Positions 33,245 through 41,172 of a stretch of 64,000 bases of DNA are shown piece after piece. Within the stretch, counting starts at the first letter, position 1. The number at the start of each line of letters is the position of its first letter. Made by a program: the position numbers and the translations under genes. This DNA is from Streptomyces fuscichromogenes. Lineage in GTDB: Bacteria > Actinomycetota > Actinomycetes > Streptomycetales > Streptomycetaceae. The DNA is taken from positions 1 to 64,000 of the forward strand of contig NZ_BMML01000015.1 of the NCBI RefSeq assembly GCF_014645815.1, written 5' to 3'. A model generated the notes under the pieces. It made no database searches. It saw only the letters and a list, made by a program, of their open reading frames with translations, and was not told the origin of the DNA.

Positions 33245-34149
33245 CGGGTGGCCGCCTTGCCGGTCAGGCGGCGCAGGACCACGAAACAGCCGACGGTCAG
33301 GAGCGCCGTGACGGTCAGGAGGACGGCCGTGGCGGTCAGCTGGAGCGGCCAGTAGTGCGCGTAGGGGTGGTAGGTGACATGGTACCGAGCCGCGTTTCCG
33401 CCGTGGCTCACCGTCCAGGAGCCGGAGGGCGAGGCGACATAGCCGTGCCCGCTGCGGCCCAGCGTCGGCCACAGGTGGGGCAGCAGCTCCAGGTGTACGC
33501 CCCAGATGACGGCCGTCAGCAGCAGGCCGGAGGCCAGCGCGGGCAACGTCCGCCGCCACAGCAGCCCCGCCAGCGCGCCCGCCGCGAGCCCGGCCAGGGA
33601 CAGGGCGACCAGGACGGGGCCGCTGGTGTGGAAGGTCCCGATGTCGTACCAGTCCTTGGCGCTGTCGATACGGCCCCGGCCCGCGGTCCAGGCCAGGTAG
33701 TGCAGCCAGGCCAGCAGGCCGGTCCCCGCCGTGACGAGGACGGCCGGGGCCGCCAGCCGTACGGCCAGCCAGCGGACCGGGGTGCTGGACTGGGTCCAGG
33801 ACAGCCGCGCGGTGCCGGACTCCAGTTCCTTGCCGAGCAGCGCGCCGCCCGCCCAGGCGGCGGTCAGGAAGGGCACCAGGGCCGCGGCCAGGGTCGCGTA
33901 GTTGTACCAGTCCTTGTAGCGCAGGATCGCGCTCTGGCCGTACGCGCACGTGGTGTCGAACCCGCAGGCGTCGTAACGGCGCCAGCTCTCGGCGGCCGCG
34001 TCGGCCATGGGGCCGTGCAGCAGGAGCAGCAGGGCGGCGGTGAGCAGGACGAGGGCCGTCCAGACGTACAGCGCCGGGCGGTGCAGGCGCAGCAGCCAGC
34101 CGGTCAGCCGGGGCCTGGCCGCGGGCGCGGGTGCGGACAGGGCGGTCAT
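33241..34149 (-). CDS. ABC-2-like export permease, first paralogue
   Basis: A 302-residue permease with about six helices and the block WAGGALLGKELESGTARLSWTQ. The first outside loop is long and contains CGFDTTC. It is the first of three tandem paralogues; its start overlaps the ATPase stop by 4 bp. Three permeases for one ATPase suggests alternative pairings or a subfunctionalised exporter. Confidence 0.8.
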   Translation of the reverse strand: MTALSAPAPAARPRLTGWLLRLHRPALYVWTALVLLTAALLLLLHGPMADAAAESWRRYDACGFDTTCAYGQSAILRYKDWYNYATLAAALVPFLTAAWAGGALLGKELESGTARLSWTQSSTPVRWLAVRLAAPAVLVTAGTGLLAWLHYLAWTAGRGRIDSAKDWYDIGTFHTSGPVLVALSLAGLAAGALAGLLWRRTLPALASGLLLTAVIWGVHLELLPHLWPTLGRSGHGYVASPSGSWTVSHGGNAARYHVTYHPYAHYWPLQLTATAVLLTVTALLTVGCFVVLRRLTGKAATR

Positions 34150-35027
34150 GCGACGGCCTCCTCGGCCGGGGTCAGGACCGGGGCCTCGGGGTTGCGGAGG
34201 TGGGCGAGGACCAGTTCCTCCAGGGAGGGGGTGGCTGCGTGCCAGTCGTCGGGGAGCGGGCCGGCCGGGCGGACCAGGGCGCTGAGCTGCCGGCCCGTGG
34301 TGCGGGACTCGACGACGGTGTGCGGCGCGAGGTCGGTGTCGGCGGGGACGGCGACCCGGGCGTGGGCGGTCAGCAGGTCGTCGATCTCGCCGGCCAGCCG
34401 GACCCGGCCGCCGCCGATCAGCAGCAGGTGGTCGCAGGAGTCCTCCAGTTCGGCGACCACGTGCGAGGACATCGCGATGGTGGTGCCGTGCTGGGCGGCC
34501 TGCACCATCAGCACGCCCATCAGCTCGTGCCGGGCGAGCGGGTCGAGGTCGGCCATCGGCTCGTCGAGGAGGAGCAGTTCGGGCCGCTTGCCGAGGGCGA
34601 GGGCGAGCGCGACCCGGGTGCGCTGGCCGCCGGAGAGGGCGCGGACCCGGGACTTCGGGTCCAGGTCGCCGGCGGCCGTGATCCGTTCGGCGGCGGCCGC
34701 GTCCCAGTGCCCGGGGTTGAGGTCGGCGCCCATCCGGAGCGTCTCGGCGACCGTGAGCTGCGGGTAGAGCGGCTTGTCCTGGGCGACGTAGCCGATCCGG
34801 GCGCGGGCCCCGGCCGGGGTGGTGCCGAGGACGGTCAGCTCGCCCTCGGTGGCGCCCAGCAGACCGGCGGCGAGGGCGAGGAGCGTGGACTTGCCCGCTC
34901 CGTTGGGGCCGACGACGGCACACACCCGGCCGGCGGGCAGCCGGAAGGTGCAGTCGCGCAGCGCCCAGCCCCCGCGCCGGCCGAACCGCTTGCCGAGCGC
35001 GGACGCCGCTATCGCGGTGTCGGTCAT
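34146..35027 (-). CDS. ABC transporter ATP-binding protein of the GntR-linked cassette
   Basis: A 293-residue ATPase with Walker A GPNGAGKST, signature LSGGQRTRVALA, Walker B LLLLDEPMADLD and switch His in SSHVVAEL. The sequence is of the multidrug/bacitracin-type exporter class. Its ATG overlaps the GntR stop (TGATG), so the regulator, ATPase and three permeases form one five-gene translationally coupled operon. Confidence 0.9.
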   Translation of the reverse strand: MTDTAIAASALGKRFGRRGGWALRDCTFRLPAGRVCAVVGPNGAGKSTLLALAAGLLGATEGELTVLGTTPAGARARIGYVAQDKPLYPQLTVAETLRMGADLNPGHWDAAAAERITAAGDLDPKSRVRALSGGQRTRVALALALGKRPELLLLDEPMADLDPLARHELMGVLMVQAAQHGTTIAMSSHVVAELEDSCDHLLLIGGGRVRLAGEIDDLLTAHARVAVPADTDLAPHTVVESRTTGRQLSALVRPAGPLPDDWHAATPSLEELVLAHLRNPEAPVLTPAEEAVA

Positions 35028-35422
35028 CAGTTCTCTCCCTGAAAGTTCTTGTCCAGTACGGCGGTGAAGAGTGCGGCCACGTCGTCGCGGTCCAGGCCGG
35101 CCGTGCGGGCCCGGACGACCCAGGCGTCCAGCTCGTCGTGCAGGGGGGACTCGGCGGCCGGGGCGGTGCCGAGCGAGCGCTTCACGAAGGTGCCGAGGCC
35201 GCGCCGGGCCTCCACCAGGCCCTCGCGCTCCAGCTCCCGGTAGGCCTTGAGGACGGTGTTGGGGTTGATGGCGGTGGCCTCGACCACCTCGCGGGCGGTG
35301 GGCAGCCGGTCGCCCTGCTGGAGGTGCCCCAGGCGCAGCGCCTGTTTGGTCTGCTGGACGATCTGGACGTAGGTGGCGACGCCGGAGCGCCGGTCGATGC
35401 GGTACTCGACCACCCGTACCAT
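35027..35422 (-). CDS. GntR family regulator (YtrA subfamily)
   Basis: A 131-residue repressor: winged-helix DNA-binding domain (about 10–80, with LPTAREVVEATAINPNTVLKAYRELE in the recognition region) and a short tail typical of the YtrA subfamily, which controls adjacent ABC exporters and often responds to cell-wall antibiotics. The ATG directly abuts a large perfect palindrome, so the gene is very likely autoregulated and possibly leaderless. Confidence 0.88.
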   Translation of the reverse strand: MVRVVEYRIDRRSGVATYVQIVQQTKQALRLGHLQQGDRLPTAREVVEATAINPNTVLKAYRELEREGLVEARRGLGTFVKRSLGTAPAAESPLHDELDAWVVRARTAGLDRDDVAALFTAVLDKNFQGEN

Positions 35423-35454
35423 CACCCTTTCACTAATTGAGTAGTGAAAGGGTG
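35423..35454. promoter_or_regulatory. GntR/YtrA operator with 13-bp arms
   Basis: CACCCTTTCACTA (35423–35435) and TAGTGAAAGGGTG (35442–35454) are perfect inverted copies around ATTGAG. The palindrome touches the GntR start codon. The length and position mark it as the operator of the GntR–ABC operon; it lies 70 bp from the divergent ECF sigma gene and could influence that too. Confidence 0.85.
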
Positions 35455-35524
35455 GTCCAGGGCGGTCCGGAAAGTCAAGGCGGGTTCCGTGAACCGGTCG
35501 GCGGGGCTCGTGCGATGAGGAGAC

Positions 35525-36073
35525 GTGAGCGGAACGAGAAGCGACGGGGAGCTGCTGCGCGCGATCGCGGCGGACGCGGACCGGCGCGCCTTCGAGGAGC
35601 TGTACCGGCGGTACGCGCCGTGGCTGACCGCGCGGCTGCGCGGCCGGTGCGCGGATCCCGCGGTCGTCGACGACGTCGTGCAGGAGACGTTCCTCGCGGT
35701 GTGGCGGGGGACCGCCCGGTACCGCGAGACGGAGAACGCCGACGCGGCCGGGTGGCTGTGGCGGATCGGGTCGCGGCGGCTGATCGACGCGCTGCGCGGC
35801 GACGGGGCCCGCGGCCGGCTGCGGCAGGCGCTGGCCCGGCTGCGGCACCGGGACGAGGTCTCGGCGGAGGAACGCGTGCTCGCGGGGGTGGAGCACGGGG
35901 ACCTCGCCGGGGCCCTGGTCCGGCTCTCGCCCGAACTGCGGGCGGTGCTCCAGGCGACGGTGATCGACGGACTGACCACCCGCGAGGCGGCGGTCCTGCT
36001 CGGCATCCCGCCGGGGACGGTCAAGACACGGGCGATGCGGGCGCGCAAGCAGCTGCGGGCGGAGTTGGCATGA
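35525..36073 (+). CDS. ECF-subfamily RNA polymerase sigma factor
   Basis: A 182-residue sigma factor. Region 2 is at about 20–90 (AFEELYRRYAPWL … VVDDVVQETFLAVWR) and region 4 at about 125–180 (LSPELRAVLQATVIDGLTTREAAVLLGIPPGTVKTR, given here in pieces). Start GTG has GAGGAGAC just upstream. A membrane zinc-finger protein encoded 58 bp downstream is the expected anti-sigma factor, followed by an ABC cassette likely to be in its regulon. Confidence 0.9.
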   Translation: MSGTRSDGELLRAIAADADRRAFEELYRRYAPWLTARLRGRCADPAVVDDVVQETFLAVWRGTARYRETENADAAGWLWRIGSRRLIDALRGDGARGRLRQALARLRHRDEVSAEERVLAGVEHGDLAGALVRLSPELRAVLQATVIDGLTTREAAVLLGIPPGTVKTRAMRARKQLRAELA

Positions 36074-36131
36074 GCAGGCAGACGGTTGGGCGGTTCCTGC
36101 GGGGCCGTGTGCTGACATGGGAGGTGGCGGC

Positions 36132-36947
36132 ATGACGTGGCATGTGGATGCCGAGGATCTACGGGCCTACAGCCAGGGGGAGTTGGCGCCGCCCGCGTTC
36201 TGGTCGGCCGATACCCATCTGGTCGCCTGTGCTCGCTGCCGGGCCGCTCTCGCCGAGGTGAGCGAGTCCGTCGACGCCGGGTGGGTGCGGCTGGACGCCG
36301 AACTCGACGCGCCCCGGCCGGGGTTGGTCGAGCGGCTGCTGGTGCGGTTCGGGGTCGCCGACCACACCGCACGGCTGCTGTCGGCCACCTCCGTGCTGCG
36401 CCGCTCCTGGCTGGGCGCGGTCGTCGCCGTGCTGCTGATGTCCGTGGTGGCCGCCCGGAGCACGGGGTCCGTCACCCTCTTCCTCGTCCTCGCGCCCCTG
36501 TTGCCGCTGGCCGGGGTCGCGTTGTCGTACGGGCCCGCGCTGGACCCGACGTACGAGATGGCGGTCGTAGCCCCGGTACACGGGTTCCGGCTGCTGATGA
36601 TCCGCACGGTCGCCGTGCTCACCGCCTGCTTCGGTCTCAGCGTCCTGGCGAGCTTCGCCCTGCCCGGCTACGGACTGCGTGCCCTGGCCTGGCTGCTGCC
36701 CGCACTCGCCCTCGCCTCGGCCGGCCTCGCGCTCTCCGCCCGGCTCGGCCCGCTGCTCGCACCGTCGCTGGTCGGCGGGGCGTGGGTGACGCTGCTGTGG
36801 GCCGTCCACGCCTACGACGCGCACGCCACGCTCATGCCGTTCACGGTGGCCGGCCAGGCGACGGCGGCCGGGGTCGCCGCGCTCGCGGCCGGGCTGCTGT
36901 TCCTCGTACGTGACCGTTTCGACCACTTCCAGGGGAGTGCCGTATGA
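36132..36947 (+). CDS. Zinc-finger membrane protein, probable anti-sigma factor
   Basis: A 271-residue protein with an N-terminal zf-HC2 segment: His-x3-Cys-x2-Cys in HLVACARC, characteristic of ZAS anti-sigma factors. Six hydrophobic helices follow, more than the single helix of classical members, so it may also sense the membrane or interact with the adjacent transporter. The ATG at 36132 has GGAGG upstream. It overlaps the ABC ATPase gene by 4 bp. Confidence 0.85.
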   Translation: MTWHVDAEDLRAYSQGELAPPAFWSADTHLVACARCRAALAEVSESVDAGWVRLDAELDAPRPGLVERLLVRFGVADHTARLLSATSVLRRSWLGAVVAVLLMSVVAARSTGSVTLFLVLAPLLPLAGVALSYGPALDPTYEMAVVAPVHGFRLLMIRTVAVLTACFGLSVLASFALPGYGLRALAWLLPALALASAGLALSARLGPLLAPSLVGGAWVTLLWAVHAYDAHATLMPFTVAGQATAAGVAALAAGLLFLVRDRFDHFQGSAV

Positions 36948-37798
36948 CACCCACCGTTTCCGCCTCCGGGCTGAGTCTGCGCTACGGCGGGACCCGCGCC
37001 CTCGACGACGTGTCGCTGCGGCTGTCCCCGGGCGTCACCGGCCTGCTCGGCCCGAACGGCGCGGGGAAGACCACCCTGTTGCGGGTGCTGGCCACCTCCG
37101 TCCCCGCCGACAGCGGCGCCTTCACCGTTCTCGGGCACGACCCGGGCACGCCGGCCGGCCGCCAGGAGGCGCGGCGCAGGCTCGGCTATCTGCCCCAGAC
37201 CCCGGGCTTCCACCCCGACTTCACGGCCTTCGAGTTCGTCGACTACGTGGCGATCCTGAAGGAGATGACCGACCGCGCCGTCCGTCACCGCGAGGTGCGC
37301 GCCGTCCTGGACGGGGTCGACCTCTCCGACGTCCGCGGCAAGCGCGTCAAGAAGCTGTCCGGCGGGATGCGCCAGCGGGTCGCGCTGGCCGCCGCGCTGA
37401 TCGGCGACCCCGGCTTCCTGGTCCTGGACGAGCCCACGGTCGGACTGGACCCCGAACAACGCATGCGCTTCCGGGAGTTGATCGCCCAGGCGGGCGAGGG
37501 CCGTACGGTCCTGCTCTCCACCCACCAGACCGAGGACGTGGCGATGCTCTGCCATCGCGTCCTGGTGATGGCCGGTGGCCGCATCCTCTTCGACGGCACC
37601 CCCGCCGAGCTGACCGCACGGGCGGCCGGCCGCGTGTGGAGCAGCACGGAACGCGACCCGGGCGCGAAGGCCGGCTGGCGCACCGGTACCGGTTCCTTCC
37701 GCAACGTCGGCAGCCCGCCGGCCGGGGCCGAGCTGCTCGAACCCACCCTGGAGGACGGTTACCTGCTGACCCTGGACGATGCGGAGGTGCCGGCGTGA
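36944..37798 (+). CDS. ABC transporter ATP-binding protein of the ECF-linked cassette
   Basis: A 284-residue ATPase with Walker A GPNGAGKTT, signature LSGGMRQRVALA, Walker B LVLDEPTVGLD and switch His in STHQTEDV. The C-terminal 60 residues are an export-ATPase extension. It is coupled by 4-bp overlaps to the anti-sigma gene before and the permease gene after. Confidence 0.92.
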   Translation: MTPTVSASGLSLRYGGTRALDDVSLRLSPGVTGLLGPNGAGKTTLLRVLATSVPADSGAFTVLGHDPGTPAGRQEARRRLGYLPQTPGFHPDFTAFEFVDYVAILKEMTDRAVRHREVRAVLDGVDLSDVRGKRVKKLSGGMRQRVALAAALIGDPGFLVLDEPTVGLDPEQRMRFRELIAQAGEGRTVLLSTHQTEDVAMLCHRVLVMAGGRILFDGTPAELTARAAGRVWSSTERDPGAKAGWRTGTGSFRNVGSPPAGAELLEPTLEDGYLLTLDDAEVPA

Positions 37799-39318
37799 GC
37801 GCGGTGCTGGAACGGACCCCCGTGGCGGCGCGGACCGGACCCCCAGGTGCCTCCTGGGCGGCCGTCCTCGCCCTGGCCCTCTTCGAGGCGCGGCGACTGC
37901 TGCTGCGCATCCCGGTGCTGGCGGCCTTCGCGCTGTACGTCACCTGGATCGTGTGGCGCACCCCGCTCCTGGAGAACGGCTACCCGGTGCTCCAGGACGC
38001 CGACCGCGCCACCCAGTCCGGCCCGCTGCTGATCGGCCTCGCGGTGCTGGTGTGCGTCAACCAGGCGGTGCTGCGGTCCCGGCGCCGGGACACGGAACGC
38101 CACTTCGCGGTACTGGTGCTGCGACCGTGGCAGCGCACTGCGGCCCACGCCCTGTCCGCCGCCCCGAGCGCGCTGCTCGTCGCGGTGTGCGTGGGCGCGC
38201 AGTACGGCTGGTCGGCGCTCAGGCCCGACGCGGTGGGCAGCGGTTCGCCCGCCGAGCTGCTGGTGGGCCCGCTGACGGTGCTGCTGGCCGCGGCGTTCGG
38301 GGTGCTGCTCGCCCGGCTGTTCGCGTCGGTCCTCGCGGCCCCGCTGACGATCGTGCTGCTCCTATTCCTCTCCTTCGGCGTGGCGGTCCCCGACGCGAGC
38401 GAGGAGCGGGGCGTGCGCTGGCTGCTGCCCGTGGTCAGCGAGAACGCCCAGCAGGCGATCCCCTCCCAGCTGATCGACCGCCCCGCCGCCTGGCACGCGC
38501 TGTATCTGCTCGGCCTCGTCCTGACGCTGACACTGCTGGCGGTCCTGGCGTCCGGCGGCCGCGGCCGGCTCCTCCTCGGCACCGTCGCGGGGGCCCTGGC
38601 ACTCACGCTGACCAGCGGGATCACGCAGACGGCGACGCTGCCGGACGCGACGACGGCGGCACGGGCACGGGCCACCGACGCACCGCAGAAAGAGCAGACC
38701 TGTGTGCGCCGGGGCGGGACGACGTACTGCGCGTTCCCCGAGTGGATGCCGAGGGTCGGCACCTGGGCGTCCGTCGTGGACCACGTCCGGTCCCTGACCG
38801 GCGGCACCGTGCGAGAGCGCCCCCTCCTCGTCCGCCAGCGGGTCTACGCCACCGGCGGCCTCACCGCCGACGGCGCGATCGACCCGTCGGCCACCCCCGG
38901 CCAGGTCACCGTCGGCACCGGCTGGGGCGGCCCCCGTGTCCCCGAGTTCTCCGCCGCGGTCGCCTCCGTGCTGGTCGCGGGCAGCGAGAGGGCGACGGTC
39001 GGAGTGTGCGACGGCCGGATGGTCACCACCATGTGGCTCGCCCTGTCCTGGCAGCCCGACCCGGTGAAGTCCCTGCGTGCCGTCCGCCTCGACGACAGTG
39101 TGACCGGCTCGGCGATCGTCCTCACCCCGACCAACCCGCTGCAGATGACGGCCGGTCAGACGTACGTCGTACGCCAGCTCCTCGGAAAGCCGAGGGAGTC
39201 CGTGGCCGCGAAGGTGAAGGCGCACTGGGCCGAGCTGACCGCTCCGAACGTCACCAGCGCGCAGGCGGCCGAGCTGCTGGGAGTCAAGGCACCGAAGGAG
39301 GCGGACAAGTGCGACTGA
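37795..39318 (+). CDS. Membrane protein with ABC-2-like permease region and large extracytoplasmic domain
   Basis: A 507-residue protein: about six helices in the first 280 residues, then an extracytoplasmic domain of over 200 residues with two Cys (ETCVRRGGTTYC is interrupted here by KEQ: QKEQTCVRRGG and TTYCAFPEW). The unusual outside domain distinguishes it from ordinary ABC-2 permeases and may bind a ligand or peptidoglycan part. Start GTG overlaps the ATPase stop (GTGA). Confidence 0.75.
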   Translation: MSAVLERTPVAARTGPPGASWAAVLALALFEARRLLLRIPVLAAFALYVTWIVWRTPLLENGYPVLQDADRATQSGPLLIGLAVLVCVNQAVLRSRRRDTERHFAVLVLRPWQRTAAHALSAAPSALLVAVCVGAQYGWSALRPDAVGSGSPAELLVGPLTVLLAAAFGVLLARLFASVLAAPLTIVLLLFLSFGVAVPDASEERGVRWLLPVVSENAQQAIPSQLIDRPAAWHALYLLGLVLTLTLLAVLASGGRGRLLLGTVAGALALTLTSGITQTATLPDATTAARARATDAPQKEQTCVRRGGTTYCAFPEWMPRVGTWASVVDHVRSLTGGTVRERPLLVRQRVYATGGLTADGAIDPSATPGQVTVGTGWGGPRVPEFSAAVASVLVAGSERATVGVCDGRMVTTMWLALSWQPDPVKSLRAVRLDDSVTGSAIVLTPTNPLQMTAGQTYVVRQLLGKPRESVAAKVKAHWAELTAPNVTSAQAAELLGVKAPKEADKCD

Positions 39319-39998
39319 CGGCACGGGAGTCGCTGGTCCCCGTCCTGCGTACGCTGCCGTGGCGGGCGTTGGCGGCCGGCGGGGGACTGGGGCTGCTGCT
39401 CGCGGGGTTGCTGCGCTGGGCGACCGGTGAGTTCGGCGGCTGGCCCGCGCTCACCCTGCTCCGTACCGCCGCCCTGGCCTACGCCCTGACCCTGACCTTC
39501 GTCCTGGACGACCCGGCCCGCCACACCGTATCCACGGTGCCGACGCGCAGGGCGCTGCGCACCGGGCTCCGCCTGGTCCTGGTCACCCCGGCCACCGCAC
39601 TGTGGTGGATGGCGGTCGTTCTCCTGGTCCCCTCGTCCCTGCGGCCTCCGGTGGCCGACGTCACCCTGGAGGCGGCGGCAGCCTGCGCCGTGGCCCTGGC
39701 GGCAGGCGCGCTGGCGACCCGCCTGACGGACGAACCCCGGCCGGGCCCCTCGGTGGCGGCGGCGTACCTCCTCACAGCCGTCCTCACCCCGCTGCTCCCT
39801 CACCGTTGGGCTCTGTTCGTGTGGCCGGCGGACAAGGGGTGGGAGGCGGCGCACGAGAGGTGGGCGTGGGTGCTGGTGGGGGCGCTGGTGGCGCTGGCGC
39901 TGTGCATGCGGGAGCCGATACGGAGAAGAAGGGCGCCCATCGGCCGCCGGCCGGGCACCTTCGCTCCGTCCGGGGGTACCCCCTCTGGGGGAGTCTGA
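39309..39998 (+). CDS. Small membrane protein of the ECF-linked ABC cassette
   Basis: A 229-residue protein with about six hydrophobic helices and a basic C-terminal tail; likely the second permease of the cassette. The GTG at 39309 has GGAGG seven bases upstream and overlaps the previous gene by 10 bp. No family is recognised beyond general permease character. It is convergent with mshD, 76 bp away. Confidence 0.7.
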   Translation: MRLTARESLVPVLRTLPWRALAAGGGLGLLLAGLLRWATGEFGGWPALTLLRTAALAYALTLTFVLDDPARHTVSTVPTRRALRTGLRLVLVTPATALWWMAVVLLVPSSLRPPVADVTLEAAAACAVALAAGALATRLTDEPRPGPSVAAAYLLTAVLTPLLPHRWALFVWPADKGWEAAHERWAWVLVGALVALALCMREPIRRRRAPIGRRPGTFAPSGGTPSGGV

Positions 39999-40074
39999 GG
40001 ACGAGGCCGAAGGAGGCTCCGGGAGCACAGTCCCCGGGGCCGCGCACCGGAACCCGGCCCGACCGCCGGAGGCA

Positions 40075-41004
40075 TCACGTCTCCGTCCGGTACATCAGGT
40101 CCGTCTCGTGGGTCGTGAAGCCCAGCCGTTCGTAGACCGCCACCGCCGCCGTGTTGTCCGCGTCGACGTACAGCATCGCCGTCGGCAGGCCGCGGCCGGC
40201 CAGATACCGCAGCCCGATGGTCGTGAGGGACTTGCCGAGGCCGCCGCCCTGCGCGGTGGGGGAGACGCCGAGGACGTAGACCTCGCCCAGGCGCTCCGCG
40301 TCGTGGACCTTCGTCCAGTGGAAGCCGAGGAGTTCGCCGCCGCGCTCCGCGAGGAAGAAGCCGGCCGGGTCGAACCAGGGCTGGGCCTTGCGGTCGTCCA
40401 GGTCGCGCTGGGCGAGCGAGCCCTGTTCCGGGTGGTGGGCGAAGGCGGCGGCGTTGAGCGACAGCCAGGCCGCGTCGTCCTTGCCCGGGACGAAGGCGCG
40501 CACGGTGACGCCCTCGGGCAGCTTCGGGTCCGGCAGCTCCAGGTCCGTCAACGGGCGGCGCATCTGCCGCAGTTCACGGAACAGGGTGAGGCCGAGGACC
40601 TGGGCGAGGTGACGGGCCGCCGAGTGGCCGCCGTGCGCCCACACCCGCAGCCGCTTCCCGGACGCGGCCAGCAGGGCGGAGCCCAGCGCGCGGCCGTGAC
40701 CGTGGCCCCGGTGGGCCGGGTGGACGACCAGTTCCGCGGCCGGTGCCTCGACCGGGTCGGTGTCCTCCAGCTGGGCGTAGCCCACGAGTTCGTCGCCGAC
40801 GGTGAGAAGCAGATGGGAGACGCCCTCCCGGGCGCCGCCGGTCAGCTGGAGGCGGCCCTGCTCGGACACCGGCTGCTGGCCGTCGGCCCGCGCGGCCTCC
40901 GCCAGCAGTTCCCGTACGGCCTCGGCCTGATCCGGGGCGAGCGCGGAGAAGGTGTCGATGGAGCGGGAGTACATGGGCGGCCGTGCGGTGTCGTCGCTGG
41001 TCAT
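40075..41004 (-). CDS. mshD: Mycothiol synthase (acetyl-CoA:Cys-GlcN-Ins acetyltransferase)
   Basis: A 309-residue protein made of two GNAT domains, as in MshD. The N-terminal half has VHPAHRGHGHGRALGSALL; the C-terminal half has YVLGVSPTAQGGGLGKSLT, and MLYVDADNTAAVAVYERLGF is the family-typical ending. It performs the last step of mycothiol synthesis, acetylating the cysteine amine. Actinobacteria-specific. The open frame upstream of 41004 is antisense to the nucleotidase and was excluded. Confidence 0.93.
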   Translation of the reverse strand: MTSDDTARPPMYSRSIDTFSALAPDQAEAVRELLAEAARADGQQPVSEQGRLQLTGGAREGVSHLLLTVGDELVGYAQLEDTDPVEAPAAELVVHPAHRGHGHGRALGSALLAASGKRLRVWAHGGHSAARHLAQVLGLTLFRELRQMRRPLTDLELPDPKLPEGVTVRAFVPGKDDAAWLSLNAAAFAHHPEQGSLAQRDLDDRKAQPWFDPAGFFLAERGGELLGFHWTKVHDAERLGEVYVLGVSPTAQGGGLGKSLTTIGLRYLAGRGLPTAMLYVDADNTAAVAVYERLGFTTHETDLMYRTET

Positions 41005-41101
41005 GCGTACGAGGGTACGGGGCCCGATCGGCAAAGTGCGGACACCGGGGAAAGGTAAAGGGCAGGGCAACCGGCAACCAAGATGTAACCATGAACCCCC
41101 T

Positions 41102-41129
41102 GTTGCGCTACGCGCGTTGACCCTAGGCT
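41102..41129 (+). promoter_or_regulatory. Candidate promoter of the 5'-nucleotidase gene
   Basis: TTGCGC (41102–41107) and TAGGCT (41124–41129) are 16 bp apart, 43 bp before the start codon. Upstream, GGCAACC at 41073 and TGTAACC at 41084 are spaced 11 bp and could be very degenerate PhoP repeats; I would not rely on this without a matrix score. Confidence 0.4.
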
Positions 41130-41172
41130 GCGCCGGACCGGGCCACTTCTCAGCAGACCCACAGGGGGCTCC

